64,000 nucleotides of DNA from Phreatobacter oligotrophus (GCF_003046185.1 NZ_PZZL01000004.1:186001-250000); one strand, 5' to 3'. Counted from the stretch's first letter, positions 36,751 through 46,422 are shown. Made by a program: numbers and translations. The notes: generated by a model from the sequence alone, not told the origin.

Positions 36751-38455
36751 AGACGTGCTTTTCCCCGGCACCGCCCGGATGGGTCACGGCACCGTCAACC
36801 GCAGGTCCGACCTGCTGGGCATATTTCCAGATGGCGCCCGCGCCGTACTCCGTCGGCTTCGGGCCAGTCCATTCCTTCTTACGCGCCCGCAATTCGGCGG
36901 CCGTAAGGCGAACCTTGAGCGTTCCCTTGACCGCATCGATCTCAATCATGTCACCGTCGCGCAAGAGCGCGATCGGGCCGCCGACCTGGGCCTCGGGGCC
37001 GACATGGCCGATGCAGAAACCGCGGGTGGCGCCGGAGAAGCGGCCATCGGTGATGAGGGCGACCTTGTCGCCCATGCCCTGGCCGTAGAGGGCCGCAGTC
37101 GTCGCCAGCATCTCGCGCATGCCGGGGCCACCCTTCGGGCCCTCGTAGCGGATGACGATGACCTCGCCCTCCCGGATGGTGCGGTCGGTGACGGCCTTGA
37201 AGCACTCCTCCTCGCGGTCGAAGCAGCGGGCCGGGCCCTTGAACTTCAGTTTCTTCATGCCCGCGACCTTCACGATCGCGCCCTCCGGGGCGAGGTTGCC
37301 CTTGAGGCCGACGACGCCGCCGGTCTTGGTGATGGGCTTGGAGGTCGGATAGACGACGTCCTGGTCGGGGTTCCAGCGCACCTTGGCGAGGTTCTCCGCC
37401 ATGGTGCGGCCGGTGACGGTCATGCAGTCGCCATGCAGGAAGCCGCCGTCCAGCAGCGCCTTCATCAGCAGCGGGATGCCGCCGGCCTCGAACATGTCCT
37501 TGGCGACATACTTACCGCCCGGCTTCAGGTCGGCGATGTAGGGCGTGCGCTTGAAGATCTCGGCGACGTCGAACAGGTCGAACTTGATGCCGCATTCATG
37601 GGCCATGGCCGGCAGGTGGAGCGCGGCATTGGTCGAGCCGCCCGAGGCGGCGACAACGGTCGCGGCATTCTCCAGCGACTTGCGGGTGACGATGTCGCGC
37701 GGGCGGATGCCCCGGGCGATCAGCTCCATCACCTTCTCGCCGGCGGCGTAGCAGAAGGAATCGCGGATGTCGTAGGGAGCCGGGGCGCCGGCCGAGTAAG
37801 GCAGCGCGAGACCGATGGCCTCGGAGACGGTGGCCATGGTGTTGGCGGTGAACTGGGCGCCGCAGGCGCCGGCGGAGGGCGCGCCGACGCGCTCCAGTTC
37901 GTCGAGGTCCTCGTCGCTCATGGCGCCGACCGAGTGCTGACCGACGGCCTCGAAGAGATCCTGGACGGTGACCTGCTTGCCGCGGAACGTGCCGGGCAGG
38001 ATCGAGCCGCCATAGATGAAGATCGACGGCACGTTGAGGCGGATCATCGCCATCATCATACCCGGCAGCGACTTGTCGCAGCCCGCAAGGCCGACCAGCG
38101 CGTCATAGGCGTGGCCGCGCATGGACAGTTCGACCGAGTCGGCGATGATCTCGCGGGAGGGGAGCGAGGACTTCATGCCGGCATGACCCATGGCGATGCC
38201 GTCGGTCACGGTGATGGTGCAGAACTCGCGGGGCGTGCCCTGGGCCGCCTCGACGCCCTTCTTCACCGCCTGCGCCTGGCGCATCAGCGCGATGTTGCAG
38301 GGCGCGGCCTCGTTCCAGCAGGTGGCCACGCCGACGAAGGGCTGGTGGATCTGCTTGGTGGTGAGACCCATCGCGTAGAGATAGGAGCGATGGGGAGCCC
38401 GGGACGGCCCCTCCGTCACGTGGCGGCTGGGCAGTTTGGACTTGTCGAACGTCAT
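36737..38455 (-). CDS. ilvD: Dihydroxy-acid dehydratase
   Basis: This 572-residue enzyme makes the 2-keto acids of valine and isoleucine by dehydration. Iron-sulfur and active-site cysteines are present in [29 protein letters not shown] and [15 protein letters not shown], and the C-terminus has [19 protein letters not shown]. The start at 38455 has GGTGAG about 5 bases upstream; the frame stays open for another 90 codons, but these have no family character. An inverted repeat lies about 100-130 bases upstream (38553-38587). Its end overlaps the exoR-like gene. Confidence 0.95.
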   Translation of the reverse strand: MTFDKSKLPSRHVTEGPSRAPHRSYLYAMGLTTKQIHQPFVGVATCWNEAAPCNIALMRQAQAVKKGVEAAQGTPREFCTITVTDGIAMGHAGMKSSLPSREIIADSVELSMRGHAYDALVGLAGCDKSLPGMMMAMIRLNVPSIFIYGGSILPGTFRGKQVTVQDLFEAVGQHSVGAMSDEDLDELERVGAPSAGACGAQFTANTMATVSEAIGLALPYSAGAPAPYDIRDSFCYAAGEKVMELIARGIRPRDIVTRKSLENAATVVAASGGSTNAALHLPAMAHECGIKFDLFDVAEIFKRTPYIADLKPGGKYVAKDMFEAGGIPLLMKALLDGGFLHGDCMTVTGRTMAENLAKVRWNPDQDVVYPTSKPITKTGGVVGLKGNLAPEGAIVKVAGMKKLKFKGPARCFDREEECFKAVTDRTIREGEVIVIRYEGPKGGPGMREMLATTAALYGQGMGDKVALITDGRFSGATRGFCIGHVGPEAQVGGPIALLRDGDMIEIDAVKGTLKVRLTAAELRARKKEWTGPKPTEYGAGAIWKYAQQVGPAVDGAVTHPGGAGEKHVYADI

Positions 38456-38550
38456 ACCACTCACCGCGCCACCACCCCGAGGGACGACCGGCGACAGCGA
38501 GACGAACCATTCACGGCGAACGACCCGAAGACCATCAACACGGCGCCCAG

Positions 38551-38587
38551 AAAAACGTTCTCCATCGACGATGGAAAACAGACGTTT
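38551..38587 (-). promoter_or_regulatory. Two-tier hairpin upstream of ilvD
   Basis: The outer stem AAACGT (38553-38558) / ACGTTT (38582-38587) and the inner stem TCCATC (38561-38566) / GATGGA (38570-38575) surround a three-base loop. Read on the minus strand, the hairpin is followed by a T run (38551-38555, three of which are in the stem). It lies about 100 bases before ilvD and after the valS terminator, so it would be in the ilvD promoter or leader. It may be an operator or a weak attenuator; no leader peptide rich in branched-chain codons was seen. Confidence 0.35.
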
Positions 38588-38690
38588 GTCCCGAAATTTC
38601 TGCGCTTCGGCCTGTGGCGGGATTGCGGCGAAAGATGGTGAACGACCCGTTCCGCTTCGAGCCGTTCCAGCCTGTTGCGGAAATGACACG

Positions 38691-38721
38691 AAAACACCGG
38701 CGGGCCATGGCCGCGCCGGTG
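38691..38721 (-). terminator. Intrinsic terminator after valS
   Basis: CACCGGCG (38695-38702) pairs with CGCCGGTG (38714-38721). The loop contains the palindrome GGCCATGGCC. On the minus strand the stem is followed by TTTT (38694-38691). It lies 32 bases past the valS stop codon, the place expected for its terminator. Confidence 0.65.
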
Positions 38722-38752
38722 CTCTCATGCGACAGGATATGGGACCGCCGGC

Positions 38753-41419
38753 TCAGCCCAGCGCGGTCAGCCGCAGCAAGGCCGTCTCGATGCTGGCCTT
38801 GCGCTCCACCGCCTCGGCGCGCTTCTCGTGCTGCTCGGCGATGACGTCTTCCGCCGCGCGGGCCATGAAGTTGGCGTTGTTCAGCTTGCCGTCGCAGCGC
38901 GCGATGTCGCCCTCGGCCTCCTTCAGCGCCTTGGCGAGGCGCGTCCGCTCGGCTGCGACGTCGATGAGGCCCGCCATGGGCAGGGCGAGGGTCTCGCCGC
39001 GCACCACCAGCTGGACCGAGCCGGCGGGCGCCTCACCGGCCGAGGAGATGCCGGAGAGCCTCGCAAGGCGGTTGAGCAAATCGCCATAACGGCCTGAGAC
39101 AGCTGTCGTCTTGTCCGATGGCGCGATGAGCACAAGCGGCACCTGCGTCGCTGGAGCGACGTTCATCTCGGCCCGCACCGAGCGGATCGCGCTGATCGCA
39201 TCCACCAGCCAGCCGATCTCGGCCTCCGCGTCCGGGTCGACGAGGCCATCGAGGGCCGGCCAGTCGGCGAGCGCCAGCACGCTCGCCCGCGCCGGGCCCG
39301 CCTCGCCCGTCACCGTCCAGAGCTCCTCGGTGATGAAGGGCATGAACGGGTGCAGGAGCTTCAGGATCTGGTCGAGCGTCCAGGCGGTCGCGGCGCGGAC
39401 CTCGGCCTTGGCGGCCTCGTCCGTGCCGGTGAAGATGGGCTTGGCGAACTCCAGGAACCAGTCGCAGAAGATGTTCCAGACGAAGCGGTAGGCCGCGCCG
39501 GCCGCCTCGTTGTACTTGTAGGCCTCGATGGCCGCGGCGGTCTCGGCGACGGCCTTGGCCGTCTCGCCGACGATCCACTTGGCGAGCGTCGTCTTCACCG
39601 CCCTGGGGTCGAAGCCCTCGACACGGCGGCACTCGTTCATCTCGGCGAAGCGGGCGGCGTTCCACAGCTTGGTCGCGAAGTTGCGATAGCCCTCGACGCG
39701 CGAGCGGGCGAACTTCACGTCCGAGCCCTGGCTCGCCTGTGCCACGAGCGCGAAGCGCAGCGCATCGGCACCGAACTCGTCGATGAGGCCGAGCGGGTCG
39801 ACGACATTGCCCAGCGTCTTCGACATCTTGCGGCCCTTGTCGTCGCGGACGAGGCCGTGGATGACCACGTCGGAGAAGGGCTTCTCCCCCATGAACTGGA
39901 GGCCCAGCATCATCATGCGGGCGACCCAGAAGAAGATGATGTCGAAGCCGGTGACGAGCGTCGCGGTCGGGTAGAAGCGCTTCAGCTCCGGCGTCTCATC
40001 CGGCCAGCCCAGCGTCGAGAAGGGCCACAGGCCCGAGGAGAACCAGGTGTCGAGCACGTCGGGGTCGCGGGTGAGCGGCACCCCTGCCCGGCCGAACTGC
40101 GCATCGGCCTGCGTCTGCGCCTCGGCCTCGCTGGCGGCAACGAAGATCGTGCCGTCTTCGGCATACCAGGCCGGGATCTGGTGGCCCCACCAGAGCTGGC
40201 GCGAGATGCACCAGGGCTGGATGTTCTCCAGCCAGCGGAAATAGTCGCCCGCGAAGCGCTCCGGCACGAAGCGCGTCTCGCCCTTGCGGACCGCCTCCAG
40301 CGCCGGCTTGGCCAGCGTTGCGGCATCCACATACCACTGCTCGGTCAGCCAGGGCTCGACCACCGCGCCGCCGCGCTGGGCATGCGGCACCATGTGGGTG
40401 TGCGGCTCGATCTTCTCGACGAGGCCGAGCGCCTCGAGGTCCGCGACGACCTTCTTGCGGGCCTCGAAACGCGGCAGGCCGCGATAGGCCTCCGGCGCGT
40501 TCTCGTTCACCACCGCCGAGGCGTCGAAGATGTTGATCAGCTCGAGGTTGTGGCGCTTGCCCACCTCGAAGTCGTTGAAGTCGTGGGCCGGGGTGATCTT
40601 CACCGCGCCCGACCCCTTCTCCGGATCGGAATAGGTGTCGCCGACAATGGGGATCTCGCGGCCGACCAGCGGCAGCACCACCATCTTGCCGATGAGGTGC
40701 TTGTAGCGCTCGTCGTCAGGATGCACGGCGACCGCCGTGTCGCCCAGCATGGTCTCGGGGCGCGTCGTCGCCACCGTGATGAACTGGGTCGGGTCGTCCT
40801 TCAGCGGATATTTGAAGTGCCAGAGGTTGCCCTTCACCTCGAGCGAATCCACCTCGAGGTCGGAGATCGCCGACTGGAACTCCGGATCCCAGTTCACCAG
40901 GCGCTTGTCGCGGTAGATGAGGCCCGCCTTGTGCAGGTCGACAAAGACCTTGATGACGGCCTTCGACAGGCCCTCGTCCATGGTGAAGCGCTCGCGCGAC
41001 CAGTCGCAGGAGGCGCCCAGCCGCTTCAGCTGGTTGACGATGGTGCCGCCGCTCTCGGCCTTCCACTCCCAGACCTTCTCCAGGAACTTCTCGCGCCCGA
41101 GGTCGCGCATCTGGATCTGCTTCTCGGCGAGCTGCCGCGAGACGACGAGCTGCGTGGCGATGCCGGCATGGTCGGTGCCCGGTTGCCAGAGCACGTCGCG
41201 GCCGTTGAGGCGCCAGTAGCGGCACAGCACGTCCTGCAGCGTGTTGTTGAGCGCGTGGCCCATGTGCAGCGAGCCGGTGACGTTCGGCGGCGGGATGACG
41301 ATGCAATAGGGATCGGCGCCGGCGCGATCCGGACGGCCGGCGCGGAAGGCCTCGGCGGCCTCCCAGGCGGCGGCGATGCGGGCCTCGATGTCCTTCGGCG
41401 AATAGGTCTTCTCGAGCAT
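38753..41419 (-). CDS. valS: Valyl-tRNA synthetase
   Basis: This 888-residue class I synthetase has the HIGH-type motif PPPNVTGSLHMGHALNNTL and the KMSKS equivalent KGRKMSKTLGNVVDPLG. Its CP1 editing domain includes VATTRPETMLGDTAVAVHP and WDPEFQSAISDLEV. An anticodon domain and a C-terminal coiled coil (residues about 825-888, ERTRLAKALKEAEGDIARC) complete the protein. It starts at ATG 41419 (LEKTYSPKDIEARIAAAWEA after Met); an ATG at 41491 would add 24 residues with no ribosome site. The long upstream open frame is a shadow of the MFS gene. Its product charges tRNA-Val and complements the neighbouring ilvD. Confidence 0.97.
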   Translation of the reverse strand: MLEKTYSPKDIEARIAAAWEAAEAFRAGRPDRAGADPYCIVIPPPNVTGSLHMGHALNNTLQDVLCRYWRLNGRDVLWQPGTDHAGIATQLVVSRQLAEKQIQMRDLGREKFLEKVWEWKAESGGTIVNQLKRLGASCDWSRERFTMDEGLSKAVIKVFVDLHKAGLIYRDKRLVNWDPEFQSAISDLEVDSLEVKGNLWHFKYPLKDDPTQFITVATTRPETMLGDTAVAVHPDDERYKHLIGKMVVLPLVGREIPIVGDTYSDPEKGSGAVKITPAHDFNDFEVGKRHNLELINIFDASAVVNENAPEAYRGLPRFEARKKVVADLEALGLVEKIEPHTHMVPHAQRGGAVVEPWLTEQWYVDAATLAKPALEAVRKGETRFVPERFAGDYFRWLENIQPWCISRQLWWGHQIPAWYAEDGTIFVAASEAEAQTQADAQFGRAGVPLTRDPDVLDTWFSSGLWPFSTLGWPDETPELKRFYPTATLVTGFDIIFFWVARMMMLGLQFMGEKPFSDVVIHGLVRDDKGRKMSKTLGNVVDPLGLIDEFGADALRFALVAQASQGSDVKFARSRVEGYRNFATKLWNAARFAEMNECRRVEGFDPRAVKTTLAKWIVGETAKAVAETAAAIEAYKYNEAAGAAYRFVWNIFCDWFLEFAKPIFTGTDEAAKAEVRAATAWTLDQILKLLHPFMPFITEELWTVTGEAGPARASVLALADWPALDGLVDPDAEAEIGWLVDAISAIRSVRAEMNVAPATQVPLVLIAPSDKTTAVSGRYGDLLNRLARLSGISSAGEAPAGSVQLVVRGETLALPMAGLIDVAAERTRLAKALKEAEGDIARCDGKLNNANFMARAAEDVIAEQHEKRAEAVERKASIETALLRLTALG

Positions 41420-41512
41420 GGCGTCCGGCGGTCCGTGGCTGGGGAGCGCACCAAAGCCGCGCCGCGGCGCGGAAGTCAACATTTCTGCCATGCGAAGCCG
41501 TGACTTGCCGCA

Positions 41513-42754
41513 ATGCGAAATCAGTCCACAAACACGGGGATGACGCCGGAAACCGCCGCCCCCGCTGCCGAAGACGCCATTCCGTGGCGCTCGCTCATGA
41601 TCCTGGGGTCGGCGAGCTTCGCCTCGTCGGCGGCGTTGCGCTTCTGCGATCCCCTCCTGCCGAAGCTCGCCAACGCCTTCTCCACCACGCCGGGCGCGGC
41701 GGCGATCGTCGTGACGACCTATTCGGTGGCCTATGGCGGCTTCCAGCTCGTCACCGGCCCGCTCGGCGACCGCTACGGCAAGGTGCGCCTCGTCTCGCTC
41801 GGCGCCATTCTCTGCGGCCTTTTCACCATTGCCTGCGCCTTTGCCGTCAGCCTCGACCAGATCGCCATCCTGCGCCTGCTCGCCGGCCTCACCGGCGCAG
41901 CCATCATCCCCAACTGCCTCGCCTTCATCGGCGACACCATTCCGGCCTCCCAGCGGCAGGCGGTGCTGGCCCGCTACATGATCTTCATGAGCGCCGGGGC
42001 GGTGAGCGGCCAGGCCATCGGCGGCATCATCGCCGACGCCTTCGGCTGGCACGCGGTCTTCCTGATGGTCGGCGCCTTCCTGGTCATCGCCGGCACGGTG
42101 CTGACGCTGCAATTGCGCACCAATCCCGTCCTGTCGAAGCGCTCGGCCCTGCCGCAGGGCGGCCTTGCCGGCTCGTTCCGCCAGATCGCCGCCAGCGGCC
42201 GCACGCCAATGGGGCGGCTGGTGCTGGCCACCGTCTTCATGGAGGCGTGCTTCTACATCGGCGCCTTCACCTTCCTCGGCGCCTATCTGCGGTCCGAATT
42301 CGCGATCAGCTACACCGCCATCGGCGCGCTGACGGCGCTGAGCGCGCTGGGAGCCGTGATCTACTCCTCCGCCGCGCCGGCCCTGCTCGCCCGCTACACC
42401 CAGGCGACGCTCTTCGTCGGGGCCGCCCTCGCCTTCTCGGCCAGCTTCGCGCTTCTCGCCGTGGCGCCGGTCCTCGCTTTGGTGGCGATCGCCATCGTCA
42501 TCGGCGGGGCGAGCTTCGCCCTCTTCCACAACGCCCTGCAGAATCTGGCGACGCAGATGAACCCGGAGGCGCGCGGAGCTTCCATCGCCACCTTCGCCTT
42601 CTGCTTCTTCGCGGGACAGACGGCCGGCGTCTTCGCCTCAAGCTTCGTCTACGACCACTGGGGTGCCGTTCCGCTCTTCGCGGGATCGGCGATCCTCATG
42701 CCCCTGCTGATCCTGTGGTTCCGCGGACGGCTGGCCGCCCTGCGATCGGCCTGA
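41513..42754 (+). CDS. Major facilitator superfamily transporter
   Basis: This protein has up to 413 residues and 12 hydrophobic spans. MFS signatures include the loop 2-3 motif GPLGDRYGKVRLVSLGAI and the matching RLLAGLTGAAIIPNCLAFIG and GGIIADAFGWHAVFLMVGAF. Members of this drug/sugar-efflux subgroup use proton antiport. The ATG at 41513 is used; one at 41540 (TPETAAPAAED after Met) has a GGGG nearby and is as likely. It is divergent from valS and convergent with popZ (6 bases between stops). The substrate is unknown. Confidence 0.9.
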   Translation: MRNQSTNTGMTPETAAPAAEDAIPWRSLMILGSASFASSAALRFCDPLLPKLANAFSTTPGAAAIVVTTYSVAYGGFQLVTGPLGDRYGKVRLVSLGAILCGLFTIACAFAVSLDQIAILRLLAGLTGAAIIPNCLAFIGDTIPASQRQAVLARYMIFMSAGAVSGQAIGGIIADAFGWHAVFLMVGAFLVIAGTVLTLQLRTNPVLSKRSALPQGGLAGSFRQIAASGRTPMGRLVLATVFMEACFYIGAFTFLGAYLRSEFAISYTAIGALTALSALGAVIYSSAAPALLARYTQATLFVGAALAFSASFALLAVAPVLALVAIAIVIGGASFALFHNALQNLATQMNPEARGASIATFAFCFFAGQTAGVFASSFVYDHWGAVPLFAGSAILMPLLILWFRGRLAALRSA

Positions 42755-42760
42755 CCGGCC

Positions 42761-43411
42761 TCAGCGGCCGGGGCCGCGCGACACGCGCTCGATCTCGGCC
42801 CGCACCAGCCGTTCCACCAGCTGCGGCAGGTTGTCGTCGAGCCAGGTCTTGAGCATCGGCCGGAGCATGTCCTTCAGCAGGTCCTCGATGGTGCGGTTCG
42901 ACCCGACCATCATCGAGTTTGCGAGGGAGCCAAAGGCGGCACCGACAGCGGCATGGGCCTCGGCCGACAGCAGCGCAGGCGCCGGACCCGCCGGCGGCGC
43001 ATAGCTCGGCGGGGGCGGCGGCGGAGCCGCATCGACGAAATCGAGATCAGCGCGCTGGGCGATCGGCTTGATCATGCCCATCCGCTCGGGAACGGCATCC
43101 GCCTTGCTGAGCTCGAGAATCTCGGGCTCCGGCGGCGGGGGCGGCGCGTCCTGTTTCGGCGGGGGCGGCGGCGGTGGCGGGGGAGCGGGCTCCTCCTCCA
43201 TCGCGTCGAAGCCGGCGAGCAGAGCGTCGATGTCGTCTTGCGACTTCGGCGCTTCCTCGGCTGCGGGCGCGGGAGCGGGCGGCGGTGGAGGCGGCGGAGC
43301 GGCTGCCTTGGCGGCCGCCGGCTTGGCCGGTTCGTCATCGGCGATGATGCGGCGAATCGAAGCGAGGATCTCCTCCATCGACGGTTCGTTCGCCTTGGCC
43401 GTCTGTGACAT
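42761..43411 (-). CDS. popZ: Polar organizing protein PopZ (DUF2497)
   Basis: This 216-residue protein begins SQTAKANEPSMEEILASIRR after the Met, the conserved N-terminal helix of the PopZ/DUF2497 family. A Pro/Ala/Glu-rich disordered linker spans about residues 30-145 with runs of up to nine prolines. The C-terminus DLLKDMLRPMLKTWLDDNLP, QLVERLVRAEIERV is the oligomerisation region. PopZ forms a network at the cell pole that anchors ParB and polar proteins. The linker is longer and more proline-rich than in Caulobacter PopZ. The upstream frame beyond the ATG lacks a ribosome site. Confidence 0.92.
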   Translation of the reverse strand: MSQTAKANEPSMEEILASIRRIIADDEPAKPAAAKAAAPPPPPPPAPAPAAEEAPKSQDDIDALLAGFDAMEEEPAPPPPPPPPPKQDAPPPPPEPEILELSKADAVPERMGMIKPIAQRADLDFVDAAPPPPPPSYAPPAGPAPALLSAEAHAAVGAAFGSLANSMMVGSNRTIEDLLKDMLRPMLKTWLDDNLPQLVERLVRAEIERVSRGPGR

Positions 43412-43564
43412 CCCCGCCCTACCCTGACGTCGCACGCTCGGAAGCGAAGGGATCGGATCCGGCCATCGGCCGAATCGCTTCCGAATCAACTGTGACGACT
43501 ATGCACTCTCGCACCCTGTGTGGCCAACCGAGAGGCCGGCGATCCACAGCAAACGCAGCCGCTT

Positions 43565-45001
43565 TTAGCGACCGTCCGGCGTGCGCAGACCGATCCACTG
43601 GTCGCGCACCTGGTTGTAGTGCTGGGTCGGGTCGAAGATCTCGGTCTGCAGCGCCAGACGCGGGGCATTGAGACGACCCATCGCCGAGAGCACCGAATAG
43701 GACAGCACGACCCGGTCCCGCTGGGCGCGGACGAGCGCCACGCGGGCCTCGGTGAGGTTCTGCTGGGCATTCAGCACGTCGATGATGGTGCGCTGGCCGA
43801 CCTTGTACTCCTCGCGGATGCCGTTGACGGCGATCTCCTGCGAGCGAACCTGAACTTCGGCAGCCTGGATCTGCGCACGGGCGGCCTCGAGGGCGGCCCA
43901 GGACTGCATCACCGCCTGACGGACGCTGGCTGCGGCCGTCTCGATCTGGATGCGACGCTGGCCGTAGGTCTCCTTGGCCTGGCGGATCGTCGCAAAGTCG
44001 CGACCGCCATTGGCGAAGATCGGGATCGTCAGCGTGACGCCGAGCGAGGCGGTGAGCGACTGGCCGCTGGTCACGGCCTGTTCGGCGGCGCGGGTCACGG
44101 TGCCGCTGAGGCCGAGCGTCGGATAGAGCGCCGATTCCGCAATGCGGACCTGGAGCATCTGCGCATCCGCACCGTGGCGGGCGCCGATGATCGAGGGATG
44201 CTCGGTCTGTCCGGCGAGAATGGCCGAATCGAGCGTGCGCGGCAGCAGCCGCTCGACTGTGCGGGCCGGAACCAGGCGAGCGGGAAGCACACCCACCTGC
44301 TGCTGGTAGACGGCGCGGGCATTGGCGAGATCGGATTCGGCACCCGTCGCCGTGGCGATGGCCGCCTGGAGCGACGATTCGGCCAGCGCCACGTCGGTGC
44401 GGGTGACTTCGCCGACATTGAAGCGGTCACGGGTCGCGCGCAGCTGCTCCCGCAGGACCTCGACGTTGCGGCGGCGCAGTTCCAGCACCGCCTGTTCGCG
44501 CAGCACGTTCATGTGCGCGGTGGCGGCGGACAGCAGCACGGTCTGTTCGGTGTTGCGAAGGGTCTCCCGCGCCACCAGAACGTTCTGGTCGGCCTGGCGG
44601 ACCGTGTTGGTGGTGCGATTGCCGTCATACAGCGTCTGCGTCACCGACAGGGTGGCCGCGCGGGGCTCCAGGCGCGACGTGCTCCGCGACCCGGCGACCG
44701 TCACCGGCACGCCGTTGGAATTGGTCCCGCGTGCACCCACGCTGGATTCCGAATACTGGCCTGCCGCGGTGATCGTCGCGCTGACCGACGGACGATAGCC
44801 CGACAGCGCGGCCGGCACGCCTTCATTGGCGACGCGAACGCCCGCACGGGCGGCATTGAGGTCGGGGTTGTTGCGATAGGTCTGGACGAGCGTCTGCTCG
44901 ATGGACTGCGCCCGGGCGGGGGGAGCAGTCAGGGAAAGGGCGAGGATCGCGACGGAGACTGCCGCCGCGGAGCCGGCACGAGACCTCGTGGCTCCGGTCA
45001 T
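43565..45001 (-). CDS. tolC: TolC-family outer-membrane efflux channel
   Basis: This 478-residue outer-membrane factor has a signal peptide (about residues 1-31, ending APPARAQS). Two repeated halves of the OEP family follow, with helical hairpins (LREQLRATRDRFNVGEVTRT; EYKVGQRTIIDVLNAQQNLT). It forms the exit duct for type I secretion or efflux pumps. The start at 45001 is followed by the signal; an upstream stretch of 18 codons is without coding character. It follows pcm by 157 bases, a gene order common in Rhizobiales. The matching pump components are not in the window, so its partners are unknown. Confidence 0.92.
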   Translation of the reverse strand: MTGATRSRAGSAAAVSVAILALSLTAPPARAQSIEQTLVQTYRNNPDLNAARAGVRVANEGVPAALSGYRPSVSATITAAGQYSESSVGARGTNSNGVPVTVAGSRSTSRLEPRAATLSVTQTLYDGNRTTNTVRQADQNVLVARETLRNTEQTVLLSAATAHMNVLREQAVLELRRRNVEVLREQLRATRDRFNVGEVTRTDVALAESSLQAAIATATGAESDLANARAVYQQQVGVLPARLVPARTVERLLPRTLDSAILAGQTEHPSIIGARHGADAQMLQVRIAESALYPTLGLSGTVTRAAEQAVTSGQSLTASLGVTLTIPIFANGGRDFATIRQAKETYGQRRIQIETAAASVRQAVMQSWAALEAARAQIQAAEVQVRSQEIAVNGIREEYKVGQRTIIDVLNAQQNLTEARVALVRAQRDRVVLSYSVLSAMGRLNAPRLALQTEIFDPTQHYNQVRDQWIGLRTPDGR

Positions 45002-45158
45002 GGACACACCTGCATTCTGGCGCCCCCCGGAGCGTCCGCCACGACTCCAGGGCAATTGATAACGTTGGTTAAAGGGATTGGGCGCGGGAGGGAACCCCCG
45101 CGGCGGCCTAGACCGACGTTACCCACCGTGGTGCAGCATGAAGGCCACACCCCTTGCG

Positions 45159-45809
45159 TCAGAAGACGAAACCGCGCGGCTTCTCGAAGCCCGGAAGCGG
45201 CGGGATGGCGGCATCGAAGGCCTGCCGGATGCTGATCTCGGCACCGATTCGGGTGTGGACGAGACACTTGGCCGCGCGGCCATGGCCGACCACCGCAACG
45301 AGGCGGCCGCCCTCGGCGAGCTGGTCGAGAAGGGCCGGCGGCACCTGCTCGACAGCGCCTTCCACCACGATCACGTCGAAGGGAGCCTTGGCGGCGGCGC
45401 CGCCGGTGAGCGGCCCTTCCACCACCGTGACATTGGCATCGCCGGCCAGCGTGCCGCGGGCGACGCCGACAAGCGCGCCGTCCTGTTCGAGAGCCACGAC
45501 CTCGGCTGCGATTCGTCCCAGCACGGCGCTGGAATAACCGGTGGCAGCGCCGACATCGAGGACGCGGTCCTGCTCGCCGACAGCGGCGGTCTGGATCATG
45601 CGCGCCAGCACCATGGTCTCGATGAGATAGCGCGCGGGCTCACCGCCCAGCGAGATGTCGTCATCGAGATAGGCCAGGGCCTTCAGCGAGTCGGGGACAA
45701 AATCCTCGCGCGGCACGGCCATGAGCGCATTGACGATGCGCGTGTCGGTGACGTCGTTCACGCGGATCTGGGTATCGACCATGGTGCGGCGCGCGCGGGC
45801 GAAGTCCAT
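45159..45809 (-). CDS. pcm: Protein-L-isoaspartate O-methyltransferase
   Basis: This 216-residue SAM methyltransferase has the motif I segment RVLDVGAATGYSSAVLGRIA, the N-terminal RARRTMVDTQIRVNDVTD and the PCMT-type MAVPREDFVP. It repairs damaged isoaspartyl residues, or in this subgroup (found next to tolC) acts on a related carboxyl group. The stretch DDISLGGEPARYLIETMVLA replaces the usual GQTISQPYIVA motif of classical Pcm, so activity towards isoaspartate is less certain. A GTG-ATG pair marks the start; the ATG (45809) is given. Confidence 0.87.
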   Translation of the reverse strand: MDFARARRTMVDTQIRVNDVTDTRIVNALMAVPREDFVPDSLKALAYLDDDISLGGEPARYLIETMVLARMIQTAAVGEQDRVLDVGAATGYSSAVLGRIAAEVVALEQDGALVGVARGTLAGDANVTVVEGPLTGGAAAKAPFDVIVVEGAVEQVPPALLDQLAEGGRLVAVVGHGRAAKCLVHTRIGAEISIRQAFDAAIPPLPGFEKPRGFVF

Positions 45810-45979
45810 CACGGGATCATCCTCGGATCGCGATCGGCACGGCGAGCCCGCCGCGCCAGTTCTGTTCCGTCTTTACCGGTTGCGACGCGAAAAAGGCAAG
45901 CTGTCGCACCGCCCGGCAACCGGCCCAGGCCGTCAACGCTATCCCGCTGCCGGGTTGCGCGCGGCGCGGTTGCGGGGTC

Positions 45980-46002
45980 GGTGGCTCCATGCTAGAGCCA
46001 CC
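45980..46002. repeat. Perfect 8-bp inverted repeat before tRNA-Cys
   Basis: GGTGGCTC (45980-45987), seven bases, then GAGCCACC (45995-46002). It lies 38 bases before the tRNA-Cys. It could be an operator or a small hairpin of the primary tRNA transcript. There is no T run after it, so it is not a terminator. Confidence 0.4.
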
Positions 46003-46039
46003 GCACTCCGCGCCGGCTCGTCCGGCGGACCCCCCGGAT

Positions 46040-46113
46040 GGCCTCGTGGCGGAGTGGTTACGCAGAGGACTGCAAATCCTTGCACCCCGGTTCGATTCCG
46101 GGCGAGGCCTCCA
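46040..46113 (+). tRNA. tRNA-Cys (GCA)
   Basis: The sequence folds as a standard cloverleaf. The acceptor GGCCTCG (46040-46046) pairs with CGAGGCC (46103-46109), the discriminator is T and CCA is encoded (46111-46113). The anticodon loop CTGCAAA has GCA at 46072-46074, reading Cys codons. The T arm contains GGTTCGATTCC. Total length is 74 bases. Confidence 0.97.
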
Positions 46114-46125
46114 CCTTCCCCCTCC

Positions 46126-46422
46126 TTACGCGCGTTTCGGCGTCATCATCGCGTTGAGCTTCGGCCAGCGGCGGGCGATCGTGACCGTCATGCGGCGGCG
46201 CGACCGGCGCACGCGGGGGCTGTCGACCGACAGGATCACGAATCCCACCGGCAGCATCCAGATGCCGAGGACCGGCAGGACGCTGAACACGCCACCGGCC
46301 ACGAAAGCCCAGCCGAGCGCCTGCCGGCGCAGCCGCGTGCGGGGCAAACGGTAGGAGCGCCCGAAGATCGTCGTGCGATACGGGGCTTTGGGCGAGGTCT
46401 CGGGAGAAGTCGCGGCGGTCAT
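46126..46422 (-). CDS. Small two-span membrane protein
   Basis: This 98-residue protein has a hydrophobic hairpin in the middle (about residues 36-66, LGWAFVAGGVFSVLPVLGIW then LPVGFVILSV) and strongly basic flanks (RLPRTRLRRQ; RVRRSRRRMTVTIARRW), so both ends probably stay in the cytoplasm. The layout resembles the PGPGW-type small membrane proteins, but the PGPGW motif itself is replaced by LGIWMLP. It sits between tRNA-Cys and tRNA-Asn on the other strand, 12 bases from the tRNA-Cys 3' end. The function is unknown. Confidence 0.65.
   Translation of the reverse strand: MTAATSPETSPKAPYRTTIFGRSYRLPRTRLRRQALGWAFVAGGVFSVLPVLGIWMLPVGFVILSVDSPRVRRSRRRMTVTIARRWPKLNAMMTPKRA

Noticed and set aside
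36692-38641. Long open frame (about 649 codons) antisense to ilvD
   Set aside because: It is a mirror of the ilvD codon pattern in GC-rich DNA, with His/Asp/Gly/Arg-rich low-information sequence, no motif and no ribosome site.
38461-38697. Leader peptide for ilvD ending in a hydrophobic stretch
   Set aside because: The internal ATG has no ribosome site and the sequence is not enriched in Ile, Leu or Val codons as expected for attenuation control.
39350-41503. Long open frame (about 717 codons) antisense to valS
   Set aside because: Same reason: it lies wholly opposite a clear valS and reads as low-complexity Arg/Gly/Asp/Leu-rich sequence.
38753-42529. A 1258-codon frame extending valS upstream
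   Set aside because: ValS family sequence begins at 41419; the extension shadows the divergent MFS gene.
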